Positions 1 through 5,538 are shown, counted from the stretch's first letter. The stretch is DNA of 5,753 nucleotides from Nanobdellota archaeon (GCA_030704765.1 JAUYDD010000099.1:1-5753), one strand, 5' to 3'. Program-made: numbers and translations. Notes: generated by a model from the letters alone, not told the origin.

Positions 1-14
1 AAATAATTTTGCTG

Positions 15-48
15 GTCTTAAAAGATGTGGTTTAATTTCTGACATTAA
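15..48 (+). repeat. First copy of a 34-base direct repeat, probable tail of a truncated structured element
   Basis: This stretch is identical over 34 bases to 121-154. It contains ATGTGG (25-30) and ATTTCTGACAT (35-45), both complementary to CCACAT (61-66) and ATGTCAGAAAT (65-75) just downstream. In the second copy the same 34 bases form the 3' end of a hairpin-rich element. This copy is therefore most simply the end of a preceding tandem unit whose start lies outside the window. Only two copies are present, with 72 bases between them, and the intervening sequence is itself palindromic, so it is not a CRISPR array. The exact match is seen directly; the tandem-unit interpretation is inference. 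Confidence 0.8.
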
Positions 49-154
49 AAAAACAATCCACCACATGTCAGAAATCAAAGATTTCTGAGCACCCTAAAAA
101 TCTCCTGAAAGATTTTTAGTGTCTTAAAAGATGTGGTTTAATTTCTGACATTAA
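46..154 (+). repeat. Palindrome-rich structured element (first family member)
   Basis: This is a compact nest of inverted repeats. CCACAT (61-66) pairs with ATGTGG (131-136), and ATGTCAGAAAT (65-75) pairs perfectly with ATTTCTGACAT (141-151). Inside lie a hairpin CAGAAATC/GATTTCTG (69-76 with 80-87) and a 9-bp hairpin CTAAAAATC/GATTTTTAG (94-102 with 111-119). It shares landmarks in the same order with the element at 331-488: AAAAAACAAT, CCACCACA, CACCCTAAA, AAAATCTCCTG and GTGGTTT. The two therefore look like diverged members of one family. No coding frame is evident. It could be a MITE-like mobile repeat or a structured RNA; the sequence alone does not decide. Confidence 0.7.
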
Positions 155-303
155 TCTATAACACAATAATTCTTAAATATATCTGATACATGCATAATAA
201 ATCAAAAAACCTTCATTATTCCACTCAAAAACTGTGAAATTCAATTTAGGTTTCTGGATTTTAAAATGTTATATACACTAAAATATAGGGCAAACATTTC
301 AAA
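155..303. other. Non-coding AT-rich spacer ahead of the tyrosine-rich gene
   Basis: I see no gene here on either strand. The only signal I can support is the TATA-like box listed separately at 269-276. Confidence 0.5.
269..276 (+). promoter_or_regulatory. TATA-like box for the tyrosine-rich protein gene
   Basis: TTATATAC is centred about 31 bases before the ATG at 304. Archaeal start-site geometry (about 25 bases from TATA centre to transcription start) would give a 5' leader of only a few bases. This placement favours translation from 304 rather than from the internal ATG at 454. It is a pattern match in AT-rich DNA, so confidence is limited. Confidence 0.4.
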
Positions 304-945
304 ATGAAAAAATCATATCAAAAAAACAATGGGCCACCACACCCTAAAGGTTTTTTGCCACGGCAAAAAATCTCCTGCTGGCGAGTGTGGTTTGATTGGC
401 CCTTGTTTTTAGGATGTTCGAGAATTGAAAACTGTAACATTTGCTACGGCCACATGATAAATCATGAGGTTTTCAATTCTCGACATAATAAATATGTTGT
501 AATCTGCTTAATCTTTATATTATTATCTATATCTCTTTTATCAGCAAGATTATGCAAAGATAGTGATGGATATTGGAATGATTGTTCTTCTTATAGTTAT
601 AGGGATTCTTATGATAATAGAGTCTTTAAAGGTCCTGATGCAGAAGTTTATAGTAATAGGGATTATGAATATAGAGACAGCAGATATAGTGATTATACAC
701 CTTCTAAAAGCTATGTAACTTATAGTAAAAGTGGTCCTGGATATAGATATACACGTTATGCTGTGCAAAATTATAGGGATAGATATAACAATGATTATTA
801 CTATGATGATTATGATTTTCACAGTAGTTATCCAAGTTATTATTATGTCCCTTATTTCTTTGGAGGTTTCTATTCAAATACTTTTTATGGAAACTATTAT
901 TATTGGGATGACTATTATTCAGGATATTCGTATTATTGGCAGTAA
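304..945 (+). CDS. Exported tyrosine-rich protein with repeat-derived N-terminus
   Basis: I do not recognise a family. From ATG 304 the product is 213 residues. A hydrophobic stretch at about residues 65-81 (VVICLIFILLSISLLSA) followed by ARLC looks like a signal peptide or membrane anchor. The remaining 133 residues are low-complexity: about 35 are Tyr, rich in YRD/DY motifs at first, then YYY/W/G-rich at the end. This suggests a surface or matrix protein, possibly aggregating or cross-linked (inference). Residues 10 to about 62 are encoded by the structured repeat at 331-488. The only other in-frame ATG is at 454, inside the repeat, and gives 163 residues starting MINHEVFNSRHNK. A TATA-like box favours 304, in which case MKKSYQ is separated from the basic-hydrophobic signal core by repeat-encoded residues. 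The ORF is certain to be open; the start and function are uncertain. Confidence 0.65.
   Translation: MKKSYQKNNGPPHPKGFLPRQKISCWRVWFDWPLFLGCSRIENCNICYGHMINHEVFNSRHNKYVVICLIFILLSISLLSARLCKDSDGYWNDCSSYSYRDSYDNRVFKGPDAEVYSNRDYEYRDSRYSDYTPSKSYVTYSKSGPGYRYTRYAVQNYRDRYNNDYYYDDYDFHSSYPSYYYVPYFFGGFYSNTFYGNYYYWDDYYSGYSYYWQ
331..488 (+). repeat. Multi-hairpin repeat element, left inverted copy
   Basis: Bases 339-488 match the reverse complement of 2182-2332 with four substitutions and one single-base indel. The 5' half can fold as a three-way junction. GGGCC (331-335) pairs with GGCCC (398-402), and ACCACAC (336-342) pairs with GTGTGGT (385-391). These enclose a perfect TTTTTTGCC/GGCAAAAAA hairpin (351-359 with 362-370) and a second, imperfect hairpin at 371-384. 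The 3' half is a 15-bp perfect stem (418-432 with 469-483) enclosing a small CATGAT/ATCATG palindrome (453-466). It lies inside the open frame of the tyrosine-rich gene. Its orientation relative to the other copy makes the pair inward-facing terminal-type repeats. Confidence 0.9.
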
Positions 946-960
946 AAAATCACCTTAAGA

Positions 961-969
961 TTTATAAAT
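961..969 (+). promoter_or_regulatory. TATA box of the DUF4190-like gene (leaderless geometry)
   Basis: TTTATAAAT is centred 25 bases before the ATG at 990. This is the spacing expected for an archaeal leaderless transcript that begins at or next to the start codon. It lies just after the stop of the upstream gene, so the small membrane protein probably has its own promoter. Confidence 0.55.
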
Positions 970-989
970 CAAAAATATCTAGGTTATAT

Positions 990-1250
990 ATGGTAAAAAA
1001 AGACTCTATTTTAAGTTTGATTTTTGGAATATTGAGTCTTATATTTTGGTTATTGCCTATATTGGGTCTTCCTATCTCAATCATAGGGATTGTGTTTAGT
1101 GTAAAGGATATGAAAAAGAAAAATAAATATGCTATGGCAGCTTTAATATGCTCTATTATAGGTCTTGTTTTGACAAGCATAAATGCTGGAATTGGCGCGT
1201 ATCTCGGTATTACAGGACAACATAACCTTGTTAATCAGATCCTAAAATAA
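990..1250 (+). CDS. Small DUF4190-like two-helix membrane protein
   Basis: The 86-residue product has two glycine-containing hydrophobic segments (about residues 6-37 and 46-70) separated by a short basic loop, VKDMKKKNKYA. The SLIFGILSLIFWLLPILGLPISIIGIVFS pattern spans the first of these and, followed by a second helix with a loop between, is typical of the DUF4190 family of small membrane proteins of unknown role. The frame is open back to a TTG at 936 overlapping the upstream gene. I chose ATG 990 because a TATA box sits 25 bases ahead of it and because the extra 18 residues are not family-like. The gene is followed after 10 bases by the convergent end of the methylase gene. Family assignment is by recalled pattern; function is unknown. 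Confidence 0.7.
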   Translation: MVKKDSILSLIFGILSLIFWLLPILGLPISIIGIVFSVKDMKKKNKYAMAALICSIIGLVLTSINAGIGAYLGITGQHNLVNQILK

Positions 1251-1260
1251 TCTTCATTTA

Positions 1261-2085
1261 TCATTTAGAAATTATATAAAATATCTCATTTGGTATATTA
1301 AATGTTTGATATTTTAAATTATTTCTTTCTAGCATAAATTCAAATCCTTTTCTTCTTGGAATATTCATAGGCCTTCCTCCAAGAGTATTTGTTGAAAAAC
1401 TAACTATAATAAATTTAGTTTTTTCAATCAATAAGTTTATTATTTCTTCTCCTGGTTTTTTAGATTTTGTATTTATAATATCTAATAACTTGAACATAAA
1501 TATAATATCTGAATCCGGTAAATTTGATATTTTTTCAATGTCCTTTATATCAAGTATTTTTGCTTTTCCATTCAGGCCGTATTTTTTCATCATGCCAAAA
1601 TAATCATTAAGGAACTGTATATCATTTTCATCTATATCATAGCAATTATAGTCTAAACTTTTTGTTCCCATATAAACATAGGATATTGGATTTAATCCGC
1701 ATCCTAAATCTATTATAGATCTTGGACTTTTTGTTATCTTGAAAATAGTTTCATAGGCCTCTTTATAATGATTTAGCCGTTCTTTTGATGAAATAGACAA
1801 GGATAATATCTTGTTTATTGTATTTATATCACTTGGATTTTTTCTTAATTCAATTAATAATTTTTCTTTTTTATTCTTTTTACCTATTTGGTAACTGGAA
1901 TACAGCCTGTGAAGTATTTTCCTTATATCTTTTATTGACTGTTTGTTCACATCTGAAACTTTAGGATTTTTCTTAAGATAATTATAAATCTCCCTAATGA
2001 CAATCATATCTGAAATAGTCTTGTACTTCTTATTGGATTTGATTTTTAACAGAAAATCCTGAACCATATTATTTTTATCTTCCAT
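1261..2085 (-). CDS. FmrO/ArmA/Rmt-family 16S rRNA (guanine-N7) methyltransferase homologue
   Basis: The 274-residue product resembles aminoglycoside-resistance 16S rRNA methylases (ArmA, RmtB, FmrO), which methylate N7 of G1405 in the ribosomal A site using S-adenosylmethionine. Visible signatures are NKKYKTI near the N-terminus (RmtB has SKKYRAL), SKERL at about 100-104, the SAM-binding DLGCGLNP at 126-133, the acidic YDID at 149-152, FKLL at 198-201 and SFSTNTLGGR at 229-238. All occur in the order I recall for RmtB. Length is close to the family's 250-280. The frame is open back to a TTG at 2151, but that extension is hydrophobic and unlike the family. ATG 2085 has a TATA-like box 25 bases upstream; ATG 2067 (268 residues) is an alternative that aligns slightly better with RmtB's first residue. 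An inverted-repeat element lies immediately upstream in the same orientation. Whether it confers resistance or modifies host rRNA is unknown. Confidence 0.85.
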   Translation of the reverse strand: MEDKNNMVQDFLLKIKSNKKYKTISDMIVIREIYNYLKKNPKVSDVNKQSIKDIRKILHRLYSSYQIGKKNKKEKLLIELRKNPSDINTINKILSLSISSKERLNHYKEAYETIFKITKSPRSIIDLGCGLNPISYVYMGTKSLDYNCYDIDENDIQFLNDYFGMMKKYGLNGKAKILDIKDIEKISNLPDSDIIFMFKLLDIINTKSKKPGEEIINLLIEKTKFIIVSFSTNTLGGRPMNIPRRKGFEFMLERNNLKYQTFNIPNEIFYIISK

Positions 2086-2103
2086 AAAATAATGAAATAA
2101 TAG

Positions 2104-2115
2104 TATTATAATAAA
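2104..2115 (-). promoter_or_regulatory. TATA-like box of the rRNA methyltransferase gene
   Basis: On the minus strand this reads TTTATTATAATA, centred about 25 bases before ATG 2085, with no Shine-Dalgarno site between. This fits leaderless initiation and helps choose 2085 over the TTG at 2151, which lies upstream of the box. The surroundings are AT-rich, so a chance match is possible. Confidence 0.35.
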
Positions 2116-2181
2116 GTTATTGTTTATGGGATCTATATAAAATCTGAGCAAAAAATATCTCCAATTCGAATTAGCATTTTG

Positions 2182-2332
2182 TTATGTCGAGAATTGAAAA
2201 CCTCATGATTTATCATGTGGTCGTAGCAAATGTTACAGTTTTCAATTCTCGAACATCTTAAAAACAAGGGCCAATCAAACCACACTCGCCAGCAGGCGAT
2301 TTTTTAGCTGTGGCAAAAAACCTTTAGGGTGT
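2182..2332 (-). repeat. Multi-hairpin repeat element, right inverted copy
   Basis: This is the reverse-complement partner of 339-488. The long stem is perfect (2187-2201 with 2238-2252, 15 bp). The small hairpin TCGCC-AGCA-GGCGA (2286-2290 with 2295-2299) is perfect here although it has one mismatch in the left copy. The T-run/A-run hairpin (2300-2320) is kept with a bulged base. The outer GGGCC strand found in the left copy is missing because similarity ends at about 2332. It occupies the intergenic space upstream of the rRNA methylase gene and, like the left copy, reads toward the adjacent gene. Confidence 0.9.
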
Positions 2333-2370
2333 CGGAGAATGTCATATACTTTGTGAAAACAAATAGACCA

Positions 2371-2385
2371 AAAAGGTAACCTTTT
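2371..2385. repeat. Short perfect palindrome AAAAGGT-A-ACCTTTT
   Basis: Seven-base arms surround a single central base in the 110-base gap between the right repeat copy and the end of the copper ATPase gene. As RNA from the minus strand it would be a hairpin only with a shortened stem, ending in U's. It could be a weak transcription end signal for the ATPase or a protein-binding site. The rest of the gap (2333-2442) shows nothing I can name. Confidence 0.3.
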
Positions 2386-2442
2386 GTAACGAGCTACTTG
2401 TTATTTCTTAATACAACTTCTGAGATTATTTTGATAGGAGGT

Positions 2443-4479
2443 TTACTTAAACTTTCTCAACATTAAAGCATTTGTTACTACAATGATTGAAGAGCCTGCC
2501 ATTAATAAAGCACCCCACTCAGGTCTTAACATTATTCCAACAGGATAAAGAACTCCTGCAGCAACAGGAATTGCAATTATGTTGTATCCCGCTGCCCACC
2601 AAAGATTTTGTCTCATTTTTTTCTTTGTTTCTTTGCTTAGTTTAATCAATTTAGCAACTTCTAATGGATTATTTTTTACAAGAACAACTTCAGCAGATTG
2701 AACAGCAACTTCAGTCCCAGCACCTATAGCTATTCCAATATCTGCCTGTGTTAAAGCAGGGGCATCATTGATACCATCTCCAACCATAGCAACTTTTCCT
2801 TCTTTCTGCAACTCCATAATTTTTTTCACTTTATCCTCAGGCAATACTTCTGCAAAATAAACATCTAAATTAAGTTGTTTAGCAACATACTCTGCCGATT
2901 GTTTATTATCTCCTGTGAGCATCGCAGTTTTTATTCCTAGCTCTTTTAATAATTTAATCGCTTCTTTTGACTCATCTCGTATTATATCTGATAAAGCGAT
3001 AAGCCCAATAACCTTAGATTTCTCAGCCACATAAACAACTGTTTTTCCCTGAGATGCTAACTCTTCAGCTTTTTTCTTCATTTCATTATTTTTTATTTTA
3101 ACCTGTTCAACGAGCGCATAATTCCCAATATAAATCTGTTTCCCATTTACTATTCCCTGAACTCCTTTTCCTGGAATAGCTTTAAAGGATTTTACCTGTG
3201 GCACAATAACCTTTTCACTTTTTGCTTTTTCTATTATTCCTTTTCCTATAATATGTTCAGAATGTGATTCTACAGAAGCAGCATAGCTCAATATTTTTTT
3301 ATCTCCAATTATATCAGTCACCTCAAAAACGCCCTTTGTTAAAGTTCCAGTTTTATCAAAAATAACATATTTTAGATGTTCTGCGGTTTCAACAGCAGCC
3401 ATATCTCTTATTAGCATTCCATTTTTTGCTGCAAGTGTTGTAGAAATAGAAGTTACAACAGGAATTGCTAATCCTAGAGCATGTGGGCAGGCAATAACAA
3501 AAACAGTTATTGTTAAGGTAAGAGCAAATAAAACAGTTTGATTTGCCCATAAAGTCCAGAAAAGAAAAGTTAAAATACCCATACTAATTGCAGCAATTGT
3601 CAAATAATTTGCAGCTTTATCAGCAAGTCTTTGTGTTTTTGGTTTGGAAGTTTGAGCTTGTTTTACTAATTCTATTATTTGGTTAAGAGTGGTATCTTTT
3701 CCGGTTTTAGAAACTTTAACTTTTATACTGCCGTTAAAGTTTATGCTTCCGCCGATTACCTTATCATTTTTTAATTTGTTTACGGGTTTAGACTCTCCAG
3801 TAATCATGGATTCATTAACACTAGTTAAACCTTCTATAACAATCCCGTCAACTGGAATTTTTTCTCCGGGCTTTACAAGGACAATATCTCCTATCTTTAA
3901 TTCATCTGTATTAACTTCCAATATTTCTTTTCCACGAATAAGATTTGCTTTTTTTGGAATAAGTTTTGCCAATTCTCCAAGTGCTCCAGATGCCCCTTCA
4001 ACAGAACGCATCTCCATCCAATGACCAAATAACAAGAAAGTTACAAGAGTTGAAATTTCCCAGTAAAAATCAGGAGCAGTGAAAAAGAAAGTTGTTCCGA
4101 AACTATAAAAATAACCTGCAAGAACTGCAAGGCTTACAAGAACCATCATCCCAAGAGATTTATGTTTTAGTTCTTTTAATGCTCCTTTGAAAAAAGGCAG
4201 ACCAGTGTAAATCACAATTATAGAGGCTAACCCAAACAAAACATAATTATCTCCAAAGAAAGAAAATGAAATTCCAAGCCATCCCTGAACAGAAGGAGAT
4301 AATAATAATACAGGAATTGTTAATATTAATGCAATAAAGAATCTCCTCTTGAAGTCTAACGAATGATGTCCTTCATGCTCGTTAAAACTATGGGCATCTT
4401 GCATTTCCGGTCTGCCGTGATTCATACGCTCATGCATTTTGTGGTTCATATTTTGATGATTCATTTTATGGTTTTTCAT
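2443..4479 (-). CDS. copB: CopB-type (P1B-3) copper-exporting P-type ATPase
   Basis: This 678-residue membrane pump uses ATP to export copper across the cytoplasmic membrane. The first 40 or so residues are packed with His and Met, a metal-binding tail rather than a CxxC domain. Hallmarks in order are the actuator TGES (227-230), the membrane metal site CPH (331-333) typical of CopB, the phosphorylated-aspartate motif DKTGTLT (375-381) and GDGIND (567-572). The last two helices carry N625-x6-Y632-N633-x4-P638 and P653-x6-M660-xx-S663-S664 ending in VTNA, matching the P1B-3 signatures. The usual nucleotide-domain His-Pro pair reads His-Ile (409-410), which is odd. ATG 4479 is chosen because AGGTG lies nine bases ahead; a GTG at 4491 would overlap that ribosome site. 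It overlaps the upstream gene by 14 bases. Metal preference (Cu(I), Cu(II) or Ag(I)) cannot be fixed from sequence. Confidence 0.93.
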   Translation of the reverse strand: MKNHKMNHQNMNHKMHERMNHGRPEMQDAHSFNEHEGHHSLDFKRRFFIALILTIPVLLLSPSVQGWLGISFSFFGDNYVLFGLASIIVIYTGLPFFKGALKELKHKSLGMMVLVSLAVLAGYFYSFGTTFFFTAPDFYWEISTLVTFLLFGHWMEMRSVEGASGALGELAKLIPKKANLIRGKEILEVNTDELKIGDIVLVKPGEKIPVDGIVIEGLTSVNESMITGESKPVNKLKNDKVIGGSINFNGSIKVKVSKTGKDTTLNQIIELVKQAQTSKPKTQRLADKAANYLTIAAISMGILTFLFWTLWANQTVLFALTLTITVFVIACPHALGLAIPVVTSISTTLAAKNGMLIRDMAAVETAEHLKYVIFDKTGTLTKGVFEVTDIIGDKKILSYAASVESHSEHIIGKGIIEKAKSEKVIVPQVKSFKAIPGKGVQGIVNGKQIYIGNYALVEQVKIKNNEMKKKAEELASQGKTVVYVAEKSKVIGLIALSDIIRDESKEAIKLLKELGIKTAMLTGDNKQSAEYVAKQLNLDVYFAEVLPEDKVKKIMELQKEGKVAMVGDGINDAPALTQADIGIAIGAGTEVAVQSAEVVLVKNNPLEVAKLIKLSKETKKKMRQNLWWAAGYNIIAIPVAAGVLYPVGIMLRPEWGALLMAGSSIIVVTNALMLRKFK

Positions 4480-5179
4480 TATTTTTCCCACCTAGTTTGT
4501 TTAATCTAAACCATTTAATATGTTCATAATAACTAGACCAAAGCATTCCAAAAGTAAAGGCAAATAACAATTCTTCCAACGGAACTCCTAATATTAATAT
4601 TCCTGATATTGTAGGAAGATTCCAAAAAGTGCTAACAGCAAGGGGATAAACTAAGTTAAAAAATAAAAAGAAAACAAAATATAATCCTAAGAATAATATT
4701 CCACCAATTAATATTTTTTTCTTTAAATCTGGTCTACATAAAATTGCTGCAGTACCTCCAATAAACATAGATATACTTGCTGAATAAATTGGATTTAGAT
4801 TTGTAAGCATTTGTAATGGCAAGAAAACAATTATTGGTGAAAGCAAAGCAAGAACGTGGAATCTATGTTTTTTTGTATGTCTTTCACGCTTACTTATCTT
4901 TAAATGCCTCATTCTAAAGATTGCTTCATATAACACCGCACCTATCCCACCAATAGCAAAACTAAATATCAAACTTTCTATATCAAAACCAGTTGTTGCA
5001 GCTAAATTAAATAAAGAAGAAGGATTCCAATATTCAGGAACAAATAAAGGTTCTGTTAATCCAAACGGTGCTGTTAAAATACTAACCCAAAGCATTTCCT
5101 TTCTATTTTCTTTTCGCAAAATAAAAAGAACTAACCATATTCCAAATAGGATTAATGAAAATGCTAACCAAGGATTCAT
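4466..5179 (-). CDS. Two-repeat lycopene-cyclase-fold (CarR/CrtYc-Yd-like) membrane protein
   Basis: The 237-residue, very hydrophobic product has about six to seven membrane segments. It is built as an internal duplication. The first half has TEP(44)...YWN(50-52)...FDIES(65-69)...YE(84-85); the second has VYP(179)...FWN(185-187)...VPLEE(199-203)...YYE(217-219). The spacings Pro-to-Trp (7) and Pro-to-Glu (24) are identical in both halves. This matches the heterodimeric-type lycopene cyclase domain (CrtYc/CrtYd, fused in archaea), in which P-x-E-E is a family signature. No carotenoid genes are present; instead it sits between a DUF5676-like gene and a copper ATPase and overlaps the latter by 14 bases. 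A membrane role in copper handling is therefore as plausible as carotenoid cyclisation (inference). The first half has FDIES where the second has VPLEE. Confidence 0.7.
   Translation of the reverse strand: MNPWLAFSLILFGIWLVLFILRKENRKEMLWVSILTAPFGLTEPLFVPEYWNPSSLFNLAATTGFDIESLIFSFAIGGIGAVLYEAIFRMRHLKISKRERHTKKHRFHVLALLSPIIVFLPLQMLTNLNPIYSASISMFIGGTAAILCRPDLKKKILIGGILFLGLYFVFFLFFNLVYPLAVSTFWNLPTISGILILGVPLEELLFAFTFGMLWSSYYEHIKWFRLNKLGGKNNEKP
4489..4493 (-). promoter_or_regulatory. Ribosome binding site deciding the copper ATPase start
   Basis: AGGTG on the minus strand, nine bases before ATG 4479, lies inside the last codons of the upstream gene. It overlaps the alternative GTG start at 4491, arguing against that start and for translational coupling of the two genes. 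Confidence 0.7.
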
Positions 5180-5196
5180 TTTTATTTTATCATTCT

Positions 5197-5210
5197 ATTT
5201 AAATTATAAT
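5197..5210 (-). promoter_or_regulatory. TATA-like region before the lycopene-cyclase-fold gene
   Basis: The minus strand reads ATTATAATTTAAATA, 18-31 bases before ATG 5179. This suits an archaeal promoter with a very short leader. It would allow the cyclase-fold and ATPase genes to be transcribed separately from the small gene upstream. The 101-base gap 5180-5280 holds nothing else I can support. Confidence 0.35.
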
Positions 5211-5280
5211 GCTATTTGTATCTTGATTTGATTCTTAATCTTAATTATTGTTATTTCTCTTATCCCAAAATAAAGGAGAT

Positions 5281-5526
5281 TTATGTAAACTTATTATAAA
5301 CATATGCAATTAACCAACCAAAGATAAAACTGATTATAGCTGCTTCAATCATCCCAGTTACGATTCCTATTATGCTTATATCAAAAAACATGTGCCATTG
5401 CTTCATCATTTCAACAGCACCAGTATATATTCTAATGTTTCCGGCTATTCCCAACAAAAGCATAATCAGAGCTGAAACTAATGCAAGACTTATTGCAAGT
5501 GCTTTAGGATTTAATTCTTGTTTCAT
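5281..5526 (-). CDS. DUF5676-like small two-helix membrane protein
   Basis: The 81-residue product has hydrophobic helices at about residues 9-29 and 48-77, separated by a loop containing YTGAVEMMKQWHMFFD. The N-terminal LNPKALAISLALVSAL pattern and overall layout match the DUF5676 family as I recall it. These small membrane proteins are often found beside heavy-metal ATPases. Met and His residues in the loop (MEMMKQWHM-like composition) could contact metal, but this is inference. The start is well supported: GGAGG lies seven bases before ATG 5526, behind a TATA box with a BRE-like stretch. It is the first gene of the copper cluster, 101 bases ahead of the next. Confidence 0.75.
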   Translation of the reverse strand: MKQELNPKALAISLALVSALIMLLLGIAGNIRIYTGAVEMMKQWHMFFDISIIGIVTGMIEAAIISFIFGWLIAYVYNKFT

Positions 5527-5533
5527 TTTCTTG

Positions 5534-5538
5534 CCTCC
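5534..5538 (-). promoter_or_regulatory. Strong Shine-Dalgarno site of the DUF5676-like gene
   Basis: GGAGG on the minus strand, within AAAGGAGGC, seven bases before ATG 5526. It is the strongest ribosome site in the window and suggests high expression of this small protein. Confidence 0.85.

Larger units (their letters stand above)
339..2332. mobile_element. Putative three-gene cargo island bounded by 150-bp inverted repeats
   Basis: Near-identical inverted copies at 339-488 and 2182-2332 bracket the tyrosine-rich gene, a DUF4190-like gene and an FmrO-family rRNA methylase. This is the layout of a composite or MITE-bounded cargo unit. Against this, no transposase or integrase lies inside, I find no convincing target-site duplication outside the repeats, and each copy could have inserted separately. 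The repeats are seen directly; mobility of the whole unit is inference. Confidence 0.35.

Noticed and set aside
15..154. CRISPR array with 34-base repeats
   Set aside because: There are only two repeats, the 72-base gap is itself palindromic and related to the element at 331-488, and no cas genes are present.
331..402. tRNA or tRNA-like gene
   Set aside because: The stem sizes, the A/T-run hairpin and the absence of T-loop (GTTCRA) and anticodon features do not fit a tRNA.
331..488. Integron attC site
   Set aside because: The hairpin layout is suggestive, but no GTTRRRY core is found in the element and there is no integrase in the window.
550..822. Minus-strand frame of 90 codons, extremely Ile-rich
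   Set aside because: It is the antisense of the Tyr/Asp-codon-rich coding region (TAT and GAT read backwards as ATA and ATC) and has no start signals of its own.
731..958. Plus-strand frame of 75 codons overlapping the Tyr-rich gene
   Set aside because: Shadow frame within the tyrosine-rich gene; Ile/Met-rich composition follows from shifted TAT codons.
2086..2151. TTG-started N-terminal extension of the rRNA methylase
   Set aside because: The added 22 residues are hydrophobic and unlike the family, and the TATA-like box for ATG 2085 falls within them.
313..2347. TCATAT on both outer sides of the inverted repeats as a target-site duplication
   Set aside because: Only six AT-rich bases, lying at different distances from the repeat edges (about 20 and 9), so chance is likely.
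3689..4024. Plus-strand frame of 111 codons
   Set aside because: Antisense of conserved copper ATPase sequence; no independent signals.
5274..5287. Plus-strand AAGGAG followed by ATG
   Set aside because: The ATG is followed immediately by TAA, so there is no coding frame.
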